A stretch of 64,000 nucleotides of DNA from Martinezella lusitana (GCF_900094565.1 NZ_FMAF01000020.1:1-64000); one strand, 5' to 3'. Shown: positions 41,302 to 50,820, counted from the stretch's first letter. The notes: a model not told the origin generated them from the sequence alone. Program-made: numbers and translations.

Positions 41302-41946
41302 TCAACGCCAGATATGCCGTGGCAGGCCGTCGATCACCAACCGCGCTCCGAGCGCTCCGATGATGGCACCGGCAACCCTGTCGATCCACAATTTCGATCC
41401 GATGTAGAGCGCACGCGGGCGATTGGACGAAAAAGCCATCGTCACCACCATGTACCAGCCCGTCTCGACCACGAAAACTGCCGGCGGCACGGTGAGCAGC
41501 AACCGGGGAGCGGGAGACGCCGGAAGAAGTGCTGCAAAAATACTGCCGTAGAAGATGGCCGTCTTCGGATTGCTGAGCTGGGTTCCAAGCGCAAACAGGA
41601 AATTGCGCACGATACCGCCCGCCGCCGGCGTGGCCGGTGCGTCGATCGGGAGATCATGCGCCGCGCTGCGCCAGATGCGGATGCCGACATAGATCAGATA
41701 GAGGCCGCCCGCGACCTTCAGCGCGAGGTACAACCATTCGACCTTCATCAAAAGTGCGCTCAGGCCGAACAGAGCCAGCGTCGCGAAGATGACGCTTCCG
41801 GTTCCCATGCCGAAGGCGGCGGCGAGACCGGCCTTGCGCGAGCGGGAAACGGCAATGCGGGACACGAGCACAAAGCTCGGCCCGGGGCTGACGGCCCCTA
41901 TAAAAACCGCGGCGATAACGCTGAAAAATATGGCTATGGATGACAT
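41302..41946 (-). CDS. LysE/RhtB-family amino-acid exporter
   Basis: 214 residues from the ATG at 41946; the frame is open upstream but this is the standard family start (IFFSVIAAVFIGAVSPGPSFVLVSR, with the SPGP motif). Six membrane helices are present. Members export basic or neutral amino acids and homoserine lactones. It has no functional link to the tad genes that flank it and looks like an insertion between tadC and tadD. Confidence 0.92.
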   Translation of the reverse strand: MSSIAIFFSVIAAVFIGAVSPGPSFVLVSRIAVSRSRKAGLAAAFGMGTGSVIFATLALFGLSALLMKVEWLYLALKVAGGLYLIYVGIRIWRSAAHDLPIDAPATPAAGGIVRNFLFALGTQLSNPKTAIFYGSIFAALLPASPAPRLLLTVPPAVFVVETGWYMVVTMAFSSNRPRALYIGSKLWIDRVAGAIIGALGARLVIDGLPRHIWR

Positions 41947-42086
41947 GCGACACCTCCCAACATGCCTGGAAATCCGCTTAGCAACTGATGCGAACCTCCG
42001 CGCATCGGGGAGGCCATCCGCTGATGCTGTCAGCGACTTCAAATTGGAGATTAACCACGCTTCCGCGCTGGCGGCAAGCTTGCCGG

Positions 42087-43064
42087 TCAGAACTTGTCCA
42101 TGGCCTGGATGATCGCCGGACCGAGAATGACCGCCATCAGAACGGGCAGGAAGAAGACGATCATCGGCACTGTCAGCTTCGGCGGCAAGGCGGCCGCCTT
42201 CTTCTCCGCCTCGTTCATGCGCTCGTCGCGGCCTTCCTGTGCCATGACGCGCAAGGCCTGCGATAGCGGCGTACCGTAGCGCTCGGCCTGGATAAGAGCC
42301 TGGGTGACCGACTTGACAAGCTCGATCTGTGTGCGGGCGGCAAGATTGTCGAAGGCGGTGCGGCGATCCTGCAGGAATGAAAGCTCCGCCGTGGTCAGCA
42401 CCATTTCCTCGGCAAGCGGCGGGGATTGCTCGGCCATTTCCTCGGCCACACGGCGCATGCCGGCTTCGATTGATATGCCCGACTCCACGCAGATCAGCAT
42501 CAGGTCGAGGGCATCGGGCCAGGCGCGCTTGATCGACTTCTGGCGCTTGGTCACCAAATTCGAAATATAGATGTTCGGCGCATAAAAGCCGAGATAGGCC
42601 GTGCCGATGACACCGAGCAGGCGGATCGGAAGAGGCTTGGCGGCGAAATATCCGAGAACGAAGACCAGGACGATGGCAACGGCCAGGAACAGGAACGGCA
42701 ACAGAAACCGCGCCACCAGAAACATGTTCAGCGCGTTTTCCGAACGCAGGCCGGCGGCACGCAGACGGTTGACCGTATTTGCGTCCACCAGCGCGTTGCG
42801 CAGATTGAAACGCTCGACGATCTGCCTGACGTTACGATTGTTCTGGTTGCGCAGCGTTGCCTTGCCGCCTTCGGCGCTCAACCGCGCCCGCTCGCGCGCC
42901 CGGATCTGCTCGCGCTCCGTCGACACGGCCTTCATACGCTTATTGAGATCGCCGCGCTCAAGCATGGGCATGGCGATCGTATAGAAGGTAGCAAAGACGG
43001 CGATCGCGACGACGACGGCGAGAATGGTGCCGGGATCGGTCAGTTGAGAGGCCAGATCGGACAT
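42087..43064 (-). CDS. tadC: Tad inner-membrane platform protein TadC
   Basis: 325 residues with a GspF-like cytoplasmic domain (about 165-290, DALDLMLICVESGISIEAGMRRVAEEM) and membrane helices at about 12-35, 110-165 and 300-320. With TadB it forms the platform that couples the TadA/CpaF ATPase to pilin assembly. It is the last gene of the minus-strand tad operon, 21 bases after tadB. Confidence 0.94.
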   Translation of the reverse strand: MSDLASQLTDPGTILAVVVAIAVFATFYTIAMPMLERGDLNKRMKAVSTEREQIRARERARLSAEGGKATLRNQNNRNVRQIVERFNLRNALVDANTVNRLRAAGLRSENALNMFLVARFLLPFLFLAVAIVLVFVLGYFAAKPLPIRLLGVIGTAYLGFYAPNIYISNLVTKRQKSIKRAWPDALDLMLICVESGISIEAGMRRVAEEMAEQSPPLAEEMVLTTAELSFLQDRRTAFDNLAARTQIELVKSVTQALIQAERYGTPLSQALRVMAQEGRDERMNEAEKKAAALPPKLTVPMIVFFLPVLMAVILGPAIIQAMDKF

Positions 43065-43085
43065 GGGCTATGCGGCTCCTTCCGC

Positions 43086-44093
43086 TCAGATCTCGAAATT
43101 GACCATGTTGCGCATGATGTAGATGCCGATCGACATCCAGATGCCAGCGCCCATCAGGATCAGGTGACCGCGCGGATCGCTGAACAGGACCATCATGTAT
43201 TGCGGCGACGTCAGGTAGACGAGCAGCATGACGATGAAGGGCAGCGCGCCGATGATGGCGGCGGAGGCCTTTGCTTCCATCGACAGCGCCTGGACCTTCG
43301 CCTTCATTTTCTTGCGTTCACGCAGCACCCGCGACAGGTTGCCCAACGCTTCCGACAGGTTCCCGCCAGCCTGAGCCTGGATGGTGATGACGATTGCAAA
43401 GAAACTCACCTCTTGCAGTGGCATGTGGTTGTTCATGCGCCCACAGGCATCCGACATGCTGAGGCCGACCTGCTGTGCCTCGACCACCCGCCGGAACTCG
43501 GTCTTGACCGGCTCGCGCGCCTCGCCCGCCACCAGCCGTATGGCATCGTGGAGTGGCAGACCAGCGCGAAGCGAGCGAGTGATAAGATCCAGCGCGTTCG
43601 GAAATTCATCGAGGAATTTGTTCTGCCGGCGCTTGATGAGGAACCCGATGAGCCAGCGCGGCAGACCGAAGGCGGCAGCGAAGGGCAAACCCAGAATGAC
43701 GAGGAACGGTGCACCGCCGATGAAAAGGATCAACATGACAAACAGGCCGAACAGCACGCTGAAGACGTAGAAACGCGAGGGCGCCAGCGACAGGCCAGCC
43801 TGTCCCAGGCGCGCTTTCAGCGACTGCTTCTTCTTGATGTTTTCGGTCTGGCGCTTTTCCAGATCCTTCAGCGAATCCTGCACCGACTTGCGCCGCTTCG
43901 ACAGTTCCTGAACACGATCACGCGTAGCCTTGACCTTCAGCCGGTCTGTCTCGGCTTGGCTGACCCGGTTGACGCGGCTGTCGGCCTTTTTCTGCGACTC
44001 GATCCGCGAATAAAGAATGCCATAGCAGATCGCAGCCGCGGAGACGGCCGTGAGCAAGACAATCAGTAGCACCGTTGGATCGACACCGAACAT
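43086..44093 (-). CDS. tadB: Tad inner-membrane platform protein TadB
   Basis: 335 residues with a GspF-like domain (about 160-290, NALDLITRSLRAGLPLHDAIRLVAGEA) and membrane helices at the N-terminus, the middle and the C-terminus. A charged, coiled-coil-like stretch (about 40-95) follows the first helix. It partners TadC. The gene lies eight bases after cpaF, within the operon. Confidence 0.94.
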   Translation of the reverse strand: MFGVDPTVLLIVLLTAVSAAAICYGILYSRIESQKKADSRVNRVSQAETDRLKVKATRDRVQELSKRRKSVQDSLKDLEKRQTENIKKKQSLKARLGQAGLSLAPSRFYVFSVLFGLFVMLILFIGGAPFLVILGLPFAAAFGLPRWLIGFLIKRRQNKFLDEFPNALDLITRSLRAGLPLHDAIRLVAGEAREPVKTEFRRVVEAQQVGLSMSDACGRMNNHMPLQEVSFFAIVITIQAQAGGNLSEALGNLSRVLRERKKMKAKVQALSMEAKASAAIIGALPFIVMLLVYLTSPQYMMVLFSDPRGHLILMGAGIWMSIGIYIMRNMVNFEI

Positions 44094-44101
44094 GGGGAGT
44101 C

Positions 44102-45586
44102 CTATTGCGACTTTTGTTCCATCTCATCGAGGGCGGCGGCCAGGCGCTTTTCCTCGTTATAATAGCGTGCACGATCCCAGAAATGCGGCTTGCCGATACC
44201 GGTGGAGACGTGCCGGCCGATGATGCGGCCATTGGCGTCCTCGCCGTCCATCTCATAGCGCATCAGGTCCTGCGTAATGATCACATCGCCCTCCATGCCG
44301 ATCACCTCGGTAATCTGGGTGATCCGTCGCGAACCGTCGCGCAGGCGCGCGGCCTGGATGATCACGTCGACGGAGCTGGAAACGATTTCGCGCACGGTCT
44401 TGGCCGGCAGGCTGAAGCCGCCCATCGCGATCATCGATTCGATACGGCTCAAGCATTCGCGCGGCGTGTTGGCGTGGATGGTGCCCATGGAGCCATCGTG
44501 ACCGGTATTCATTGCCTGCAGCAGATCGAAGACCTCGGGGCCGCGCACTTCGCCGACGATGATGCGTTCGGGGCGCATACGCAGGCAGTTCTTGACGAGG
44601 TCGCGCATGGTGATCTCGCCCTCTCCCTCGATATTCGGCGGGCGGGTTTCGAGACGCACGACATGCGGCTGCTGCAACTGCAACTCTGCAGTGTCTTCGC
44701 AGGTGATGACGCGTTCGTGACGGTCGATGTAATTGGTCAGGCAGTTCAGAAGCGTCGTCTTGCCCGAGCCGGTGCCGCCGGAAATAACGACGTTGCAGCG
44801 TACGCGGCCGATGATCTGCAGCAGTGTCGCACCCTCCGGCGTGATGGCGCCGAAGCGGACGAGCTGGTCGAGCGTCAGCTTATCCTTCTTGAATTTGCGA
44901 ATGGTAAGCGCCGGGCCGTCGATCGACAGTGGCGGCGCTATGACGTTGACGCGCGAGCCGTCGGGCAGGCGAGCGTCGCAGATCGGGCTCGATTCATCGA
45001 CGCGGCGGCCGACCTGGCTCACGATGCGCTGGCAGATGGAAAGAAGCTGGGCATTATCGCGGAAACGGATTTCGGATTCGACGGTCTTGCCGCCCACTTC
45101 GATGAAAGTCTGGCCTGCGCCATTGACCATGATATCGGCGATATCATCGCGTGCCAGCAGCGGCTCCAGCGGGCCATAGCCAAGCACGTCGTTGCAAATA
45201 TCCTCGAGCAGTTCCTCCTGCTCGGAAATGGACATCGCAAAATTCTTGATGGTGATGATGTCGTTGACGATATCGCGGATTTCTTCGCGCGCGGCTTCAT
45301 TGTCGAGCTTGGAAAGCTGTGACAGGTCGATCGTATCGATCAGCGCGGAAAAGACCTGCGCCTTGGTGTCGTAATATTCCTCGGTGCGTGCGGGTCGGCG
45401 CCGGGCGGGCGTCTGCATCGAAGGCGGTGCCACCTGTTGACGCGGCTGCGCGGCGTCGCGCGACGGCTCGACCAGCACTGCCGGACCCGCGAGTGCGCCC
45501 GTCGTGGCAGGCGCGCGCGCCGGCGCCGGCGGAAGTGCGCCGCCACCGCTCTTTGCAGAACCTTCATTTCCGCGCTTGCCAAACAT
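44102..45586 (-). CDS. cpaF: Tad secretion ATPase CpaF/TadA
   Basis: 494 residues. Hexameric ATPase of the type II/IV secretion superfamily that powers Flp pilin assembly. Walker A GGTGSGKTT, the Asp box (CEDTAELQLQQPHVV), Walker B (RPERIIVGEVRGPEVFDLLQAMNTGHDG) and the His box (GTIHANTP) are intact. The N-terminal 65 residues are Pro/Ala/Arg-rich and disordered. The upstream gap to cpaE is 81 bases. Confidence 0.96.
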   Translation of the reverse strand: MFGKRGNEGSAKSGGGALPPAPARAPATTGALAGPAVLVEPSRDAAQPRQQVAPPSMQTPARRRPARTEEYYDTKAQVFSALIDTIDLSQLSKLDNEAAREEIRDIVNDIITIKNFAMSISEQEELLEDICNDVLGYGPLEPLLARDDIADIMVNGAGQTFIEVGGKTVESEIRFRDNAQLLSICQRIVSQVGRRVDESSPICDARLPDGSRVNVIAPPLSIDGPALTIRKFKKDKLTLDQLVRFGAITPEGATLLQIIGRVRCNVVISGGTGSGKTTLLNCLTNYIDRHERVITCEDTAELQLQQPHVVRLETRPPNIEGEGEITMRDLVKNCLRMRPERIIVGEVRGPEVFDLLQAMNTGHDGSMGTIHANTPRECLSRIESMIAMGGFSLPAKTVREIVSSSVDVIIQAARLRDGSRRITQITEVIGMEGDVIITQDLMRYEMDGEDANGRIIGRHVSTGIGKPHFWDRARYYNEEKRLAAALDEMEQKSQ

Positions 45587-45667
45587 GGTCTCGATCCAAC
45601 TCCATTACTGCAGCATGATTTTCACCGAGGGAAATCGACCCTTCGAAACTCATGCGAAATCAAACAA

Positions 45668-46942
45668 CTACTTCCGCTTCAGGCGACCAAGAAGGCCGCC
45701 CCTTTTTGCCTTCTTCACAGCGATGCGCCCGGTGACGATGTGCGATATCTGCGCGAAGGTCTCGGCGACCGGCGACTTCGGATCCGTCTCCGAAATCATG
45801 CGACCACTATTGGCCGCATTGCCGAACAGATTGATGTCGAACGGGATGATGGCGATCGGATCCGTCTCCAATGGCGCGCAGAATTCCACCGGGTTGATCT
45901 CGGGGCGCTTCGGCATGCCGACTTGATTGAGAATGAGATGCGGCGCCTTGTCGTTGGGACGCAGTTTGCGCAGCGCGTCAATCAGGTTCTTGGTGTTGCG
46001 CAGATTGGCAAGATCGGGTGCGGCGCAAATGACGACTTCATCGACAGCCGCAAGCACAGAGCGTGTCCATTCCGTCCACTGATGGGGTACGTCGAGGACG
46101 GCGACCGGCGCGCTGCGCTGAAGAACATCCAGGACAGGCAGGAATGCCTGACCGTCGAAATCATAGGCACGATCCAGCATGGAGGGCGCAGCCAGCAACG
46201 ACAGATGCTGCGAGCATTTGGTCAGCAGGCGATCGAGGAAGACCTCGTCAAGACGCTCCGGCGCATAGACTGCCTCGGCAATACCCTGAGCGGGGTCCTG
46301 GTCGAAATCGATGTTGGCCGTGCCGTACGGCAGATCGAGATCGGCAAGAATGGTTTCGGTCGAGAACAGGGTCGAGATTCCGAAGGCGCAATTATGCGCG
46401 ATCGTGGATGCGCCTACCCCACCCTTCGCGCCGACGAAGGCAATGCTGCGGCCGAGCGGCTCCGCATCGGGGTCGATGAAAATCCCCGCCATCGCCGTCA
46501 TGATATCGTTCATATCAACGGGCTGGACGATATATTCGGAAATGCCGTTGCGCATCAGTTCGCGGTAAAGGGCGATATCATTGTGGTAACCGACAATGAT
46601 CACCTTGGTGCTCGGATCGCAGACGGCCGCGAGCGGCGCCAGTTCGGCCAGCAGATTGCGCGAATTTGCGCGCGTCTCGAGGACAATCAGATTGGGTGTC
46701 GGCGTCGAAGCAAACATGTTCGCAGCCGCCGCCGTGCCGCCGCTGGTGATCCGGAGGTTGACCTTGGACATGCGGCGATCGTTGGCGCATCGGTCCATAA
46801 CCTGCTGCAACTGCTCGCTTTCGCAGAAGACATGCACGGAAATGCGTGGCAGCGGCCGCAAGTTGTCGAGGTTGCCAGAGCGCGGGGCTTCCTCGGCCTC
46901 CGCGGCAGTCGATCCAATGTCGTAATCGATGGCGCTCATCAC
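45668..46942 (-). CDS. cpaE: Tad pilus localisation protein CpaE/TadZ
   Basis: 424 residues: an N-terminal receiver-like domain (about 30-140), then a MinD/ParA-like ATPase domain (about 155-400) with the deviant Walker A GAKGGVGAST. The usual GK lysine is replaced, as is normal for CpaE. It places the pilus machine, typically at the cell pole. It lies 28 bases after cpaD. Confidence 0.94.
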   Translation of the reverse strand: MMSAIDYDIGSTAAEAEEAPRSGNLDNLRPLPRISVHVFCESEQLQQVMDRCANDRRMSKVNLRITSGGTAAAANMFASTPTPNLIVLETRANSRNLLAELAPLAAVCDPSTKVIIVGYHNDIALYRELMRNGISEYIVQPVDMNDIMTAMAGIFIDPDAEPLGRSIAFVGAKGGVGASTIAHNCAFGISTLFSTETILADLDLPYGTANIDFDQDPAQGIAEAVYAPERLDEVFLDRLLTKCSQHLSLLAAPSMLDRAYDFDGQAFLPVLDVLQRSAPVAVLDVPHQWTEWTRSVLAAVDEVVICAAPDLANLRNTKNLIDALRKLRPNDKAPHLILNQVGMPKRPEINPVEFCAPLETDPIAIIPFDINLFGNAANSGRMISETDPKSPVAETFAQISHIVTGRIAVKKAKRGGLLGRLKRK

Positions 46943-46970
46943 TTTATCCTGTTCTGCCGACCGCTTGCTC

Positions 46971-47747
46971 TCAATTTCCAGAACTGAACCCGCCGAGGGT
47001 GGCCGTGCTGGTCGCGACCGAGCCGCTGCGATAATTGTCGATTATCTTGCCGCGCTGATCGGTATCGATCGGCGTCGTGGCGCGCGGTGAGATAAGATCC
47101 GTCGGGTTGGCGACCTGTGCCGCCAGGTTCTGCTGGGTCGCGCAGCCGAAATTGTAATAGTTCTGGTTGTCGAAGGCGTTGTCTGAGAGATCGTCGGGCC
47201 ATTGGCCGCAAGCATTGGTGGCCGCCGTCGTCGCGGCGAAGCGCAGACGGATCGGAGCAGCGTCATCAGGACCACCGGCTGGATAATAAGTATCGACGAT
47301 ACGCCCCGACGGTATGCCATTTGCCACCATTTCCCGGCGAATCTGCCGGCGCAGCGCCGATGCGGCCAAAGTGTTTACCGACTGCCTTGGCGACAGTATT
47401 TCGACCGTGCCGGTCGCGTGCGCCCTATAGTCCTGAACGAAGCCGCGGACGGTGTCGCGCATGCCCGTGGTCAGGTGGCGGTCGCTGGCGGCCACCGGTA
47501 TGTCGATATTATGTTCCTTCTCCGTCAAGACGATCGGGTGGCGCTGACGATAATCGTCATTGATGGCGCTGGTCGTCATGCGATCCCTTGAATCGGCACA
47601 GCCGCTGACGGCGACGGCCGTCAAGATCAAGACCGGGGCAATCAAGGCCAGCGTGGAGAAACGGGGCCGGCCGGTGCGGGGCGCGTTACGGTCGAGACTG
47701 GCCATCTTCTGATCTCTCGTTGATCCGGTTGAAAAGGTGCGCGTCAT
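46971..47747 (-). CDS. cpaD: Pilus assembly lipoprotein CpaD
   Basis: 258 residues from the ATG at 47747, which has GGGGACACGGAGC just upstream; the alternative ATG at 47705 would give 244 residues with a more usual signal length. The lipoprotein box VAVSGCAD and the CpaD/TadB-type domain (NIDIPVAASDRHLTTGMRD, and later ACGQWPDDLSDNAFDNQNYYNFGCATQQNLAAQV) identify it. It sits in the outer membrane and probably supports the secretin. It starts 13 bases after cpaC. Confidence 0.9.
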   Translation of the reverse strand: MTRTFSTGSTRDQKMASLDRNAPRTGRPRFSTLALIAPVLILTAVAVSGCADSRDRMTTSAINDDYRQRHPIVLTEKEHNIDIPVAASDRHLTTGMRDTVRGFVQDYRAHATGTVEILSPRQSVNTLAASALRRQIRREMVANGIPSGRIVDTYYPAGGPDDAAPIRLRFAATTAATNACGQWPDDLSDNAFDNQNYYNFGCATQQNLAAQVANPTDLISPRATTPIDTDQRGKIIDNYRSGSVATSTATLGGFSSGN

Positions 47748-47760
47748 GCTCCGTGTCCCC

Positions 47761-49260
47761 TCATTTGTAGATGAAGCCAACGGTGCCGTGAAAATCGGCG
47801 TCGGCGACCCGCGGCGCATCCTTGCGGCCGTAAATCTTGTTGACACGGTTCATGAAGAAGCCGCTGACATCGTTGCTCGGCGAGAAATTGTCGTCGGGAC
47901 GCGCCAGCTGACTGCGGGCCACCGGGCGGACCAGATAGGGCGTCGCAATAATGACCAGCTCGCTTTCGTCGCGCTGGAAGCTCTTCTGTCGGAACAGCGC
48001 ACCGAGGATCGGGATTTTCGAGGCGCCGGGCGTACCGTTGGTGGTCTGTTGGATGGTATCATTCAAAAGGCCGGCAAGGGCGATCGAGCCGCCGGACGGC
48101 AATTCAACCGAGGTATCGGCGGCGCGCTGATTATACGTTGCCGTGTTTGCCGTGCCGATAGGGTTCGACACCTGCGTCTGTATGTGCAGGCTGATGCGTC
48201 CGGCAGACAATACGACCGGCGTGAAGGCCAGGCTGATACCATAGTTGAAGGGCGTGATTGTAACACTCCCATCCTTGTTCGACGTGGAATAGAGTGTCTG
48301 ACCGCCCGAAGTGAAGGTCGCTGCCTGACCGGAGATCGCCGTCAACGTCGGCTCCGCCAATGTACGAACGGCGCCCGCCTGTTCCATTGCGTTGAGATAG
48401 GTGCCGATACTGTACTTGCCGACGGCAGTTTTGAAGAGGCTGGCAAGACCGCCGCCGGCAGCCGCCGCGCTCGCGTCGTTCTGAATACTGCCGAGCTGCG
48501 CCACCGTCAGACCCGAAGAGTTGCTGACAAGATTGTCGAAGCCGATCTGCTTCAGCACGCTGCGCTTGATCTCGGCGACGGTCACCTTGAGCGTGACCTG
48601 ATCCTCGCCCTCGATTTGCAACATGTTGACGATCTGCGAGGTCTGCCGCCCTTCAGCGAAGAGAGCGACAGAGCTGTTGTCGCCGCTGCCTGTCGCCGTC
48701 GCGAAGCGAGTGGTTGCTTCACCGCCCTTCAGGAAGGCCTGGGCAAGCTGCACAGCCCGTGACGCATCCTGCGGCGTGCGCACGGTGCCTGTCAGGACGA
48801 TATTGTCGGAAACAATTTCGACATTGATATCGGAGTCCGGGATGAAACGCTTGATATTGTCCTGCAGGCCGGCAATGTCGCGCTCGATCTGCAGGTCGAG
48901 GCTGACGATTTCCTTGCCGTCCGCACCGAAGACGAAGATATTGGTCTGGCCGACCGTCTTGCCGAAAAGATAGATGCGACGCGATGTGCGTGTCACAGCA
49001 TCCGCCATTTTCGGATCGGAAACGAGAATATCATGTGCGTCGGCCGGCAGATCGACGACCAGCGCCTTGTTGAGACCAAGCTTCAAAGTGCGTTTCGTGC
49101 CGAGGCCGGCAATCGTAACGATGCTGTCGGAACCGCCTGCACGTGCGGCGGACATACGCAGAAAAGCCGGGATGTCCGCCAAGGGCAATCCCGCAAAAGC
49201 CACGGAAAACGAGAGAATTGCAGCAAGGGGAGAGCTGGCTTTCTTGTTGGTCTTGAACAT
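47761..49260 (-). CDS. cpaC: Outer-membrane secretin CpaC/RcpA
   Basis: 499 residues from the ATG at 49260 (AAGGGGCGGGATC upstream). Signal peptide, then the pilus-formation N-terminal domain (about 45-125, NKALVVDLPADAHDILVSDPKMADAV), a BON-like domain (about 130-210) and the secretin domain (about 260-460, VRTLAEPTLTAISGQAATF). It forms the outer-membrane channel for the Flp pilus. Its N-terminal domain is repeated as a stand-alone protein at 51447-51869. Confidence 0.95.
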   Translation of the reverse strand: MFKTNKKASSPLAAILSFSVAFAGLPLADIPAFLRMSAARAGGSDSIVTIAGLGTKRTLKLGLNKALVVDLPADAHDILVSDPKMADAVTRTSRRIYLFGKTVGQTNIFVFGADGKEIVSLDLQIERDIAGLQDNIKRFIPDSDINVEIVSDNIVLTGTVRTPQDASRAVQLAQAFLKGGEATTRFATATGSGDNSSVALFAEGRQTSQIVNMLQIEGEDQVTLKVTVAEIKRSVLKQIGFDNLVSNSSGLTVAQLGSIQNDASAAAAGGGLASLFKTAVGKYSIGTYLNAMEQAGAVRTLAEPTLTAISGQAATFTSGGQTLYSTSNKDGSVTITPFNYGISLAFTPVVLSAGRISLHIQTQVSNPIGTANTATYNQRAADTSVELPSGGSIALAGLLNDTIQQTTNGTPGASKIPILGALFRQKSFQRDESELVIIATPYLVRPVARSQLARPDDNFSPSNDVSGFFMNRVNKIYGRKDAPRVADADFHGTVGFIYK

Positions 49261-49274
49261 GATCCCGCCCCTTC

Positions 49275-50087
49275 TCATTGTGGTTTCATTCCGGTTGGGC
49301 CATCGGTCACGATCGCTCCCGACTTGATGACTTGCACAAGGCCGCTGCCGCTGTCGCCGGCCAGCAGATAGTCGGCGGCGGTCGTATCCGGTTGCTGTGC
49401 GTCGGCGACGGAGCGCAATGCCAGCGTCAGCCGGTCGGCCATCTGGTGCGCGACGACCAGAACCTTCGTCTGATCCGGCGTCAGTTCCAGCGTCGCGGTC
49501 ACCCCAACAGCAGCCTTGCTGCCGTCCTGCTTCTCCTCGATCTGCTGGTCGACGGCCAAGACACGCACGTTGCTGAGCACCGTCTCGGTTATGAGCTGCT
49601 GCTGCGCACCCTTGCGGACCATGATCACGTCGACGCGGTCATTCGGAAGAATGAAGCCGCCGGCGCCGGTTGCGACGGAAATCTCGGTGGCAACGGCCCG
49701 TTTGCCGGAAGGCAGCAACGAGGAAAGGATGCGGCTGTTGGAATCGGCGACCTTTTCTTCCCGGATCGGCTCGCCCTCGAAAATCGGCAGGCGGACCACC
49801 GCGCCGTTCAGGTCTTTCAGCGCGTCGGGCCGCTCGCTCTCGGTGATAAGGCCCTTGACGATGCCGCTTTCCGGCCAGCCCATCCAGTGGACCGAGCTCT
49901 CATTCAGGCGCGAGCCGACGGGCAGGTTGGCACTCGCAACGAGCACATTGATCGTTGCTTCCTTTTCCACCACCGCCGCAACCTGGGGCACGATATTGTG
50001 CGAACCGGCCAGACGCATCGCGAGCAGGCCGGCCATCCCTGCCGCGACAGCTGCCACTGCGAGTATCATTATGCGAGCGGGTTTCAT
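49275..50087 (-). CDS. cpaB: Flp pilus assembly protein CpaB/RcpC
   Basis: 270 residues from the ATG at 50087, which has AAGGA six bases upstream; the ATG two codons earlier is too close to that site. One N-terminal membrane anchor (ILAVAAVAAGMAGLLAM), then the SAF domain (about 45-110, LVASANLPVGSRLNESSVHWMGWPE), and the RcpC region. A periplasmic component of the Tad machine. An AT-rich 164-base gap separates it from cpaA upstream. Confidence 0.93.
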   Translation of the reverse strand: MKPARIMILAVAAVAAGMAGLLAMRLAGSHNIVPQVAAVVEKEATINVLVASANLPVGSRLNESSVHWMGWPESGIVKGLITESERPDALKDLNGAVVRLPIFEGEPIREEKVADSNSRILSSLLPSGKRAVATEISVATGAGGFILPNDRVDVIMVRKGAQQQLITETVLSNVRVLAVDQQIEEKQDGSKAAVGVTATLELTPDQTKVLVVAHQMADRLTLALRSVADAQQPDTTAADYLLAGDSGSGLVQVIKSGAIVTDGPTGMKPQ

Positions 50088-50251
50088 GGTCATTCCTTGG
50101 GGAACAGGATTCTTCGCCCCGCAGAATGCTCAGCAATTGGTATAATTATAGTTAATGGTGTATTACATTTATAATTACTTAACCATAATTACTTGATGTA
50201 AATTAGAGAATATTTATATAGTGATTTAATTTATACTCGCCGATTTCCGGC
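50088..50251 (-). promoter_or_regulatory. Strongly AT-rich gap between cpaA and cpaB, probable internal promoter
   Basis: Base composition changes sharply: 50135-50235 is nearly all A and T in otherwise GC-rich DNA. A TTAACCAT element lies at about 50188-50195 and TAATTAC occurs twice around it. No reading frame is seen. The position suggests a separate promoter driving cpaB through tadC, but I cannot define -35 and -10 boxes with confidence. Confidence 0.45.
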
Positions 50252-50770
50252 TTAGAGCGCCCCTTGGGTCGCTGCAATCAAAAGCGGCGAGGAGGGAAAG
50301 GCAAGGATGCCGCCGATGGCAATCGCAATGCCGTAGGGGATTTTTTTGGCGACCATCAATGAATTCGGCACGGGCAGACCAATGGCCATGATGATGCTGG
50401 ATTGCGACCGAAGCAAAACGATCAGAACCGTCACCACCCCGCCGATAAACGCGACATAGACGAGAAATTCCATCAGCGAAGAATCGAAACCGAACCAGAG
50501 TGCTGCAGCAGCCAAGAGCTTCGCATCGCCGCCGCCCATGACATTCAGCGCGAACAGCGCGAAGCAGGCAAAAAAGACAATGCCGGCGCCGGCGAAGTGC
50601 ATACCGATTTCCGCAAATGAAAATCCGAAAACGGGCGCCAATACCAAGAATGAGACTGCGAGCGCCAGAGACACACGATTTGGGATCGTCATGGTCAGCA
50701 GATCGGAGATGGCCGCTATCGACATGCAAAGCGGAAAGATGAGTAATACTGCAGCTTCAAGCAATGCCAA
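50252..50770 (-). CDS. cpaA: Prepilin peptidase CpaA/TadV
   Basis: 172 residues with about five membrane helices. The two catalytic aspartates of A24 peptidases are present: Asp23 in ISDLLTMTIPNR and Asp82 in MGGGDAKLLAAA. It cleaves the leader of Flp pilin and of the TadE/F pseudopilins on the cytoplasmic side of the inner membrane. It follows pilA after a terminator-like hairpin. Confidence 0.94.
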   Translation of the reverse strand: MALLEAAVLLIFPLCMSIAAISDLLTMTIPNRVSLALAVSFLVLAPVFGFSFAEIGMHFAGAGIVFFACFALFALNVMGGGDAKLLAAAALWFGFDSSLMEFLVYVAFIGGVVTVLIVLLRSQSSIIMAIGLPVPNSLMVAKKIPYGIAIAIGGILAFPSSPLLIAATQGAL

Positions 50771-50790
50771 CTCCTCCGATCCTGTGTACT

Positions 50791-50820
50791 AAAAAAGAAA
50801 CCGCCCACATTATTGGGCGG
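50791..50820 (-). terminator. Rho-independent terminator after the pilin gene
   Basis: On the minus strand CCGCCCA, loop ATAATG, TGGGCGG is followed directly by TTTCTTTTTT. It lies 38 bases beyond the pilin stop and just before cpaA, so most transcripts should end here, leaving pilin mRNA far more abundant than the assembly-gene mRNA. Confidence 0.88.

Noticed and set aside
45668..46942. CpaE as a defective ATPase because of its altered Walker A
   Set aside because: The KGGVGAST form without the usual GK lysine is normal for CpaE/TadZ proteins, so it is not a sign of decay.
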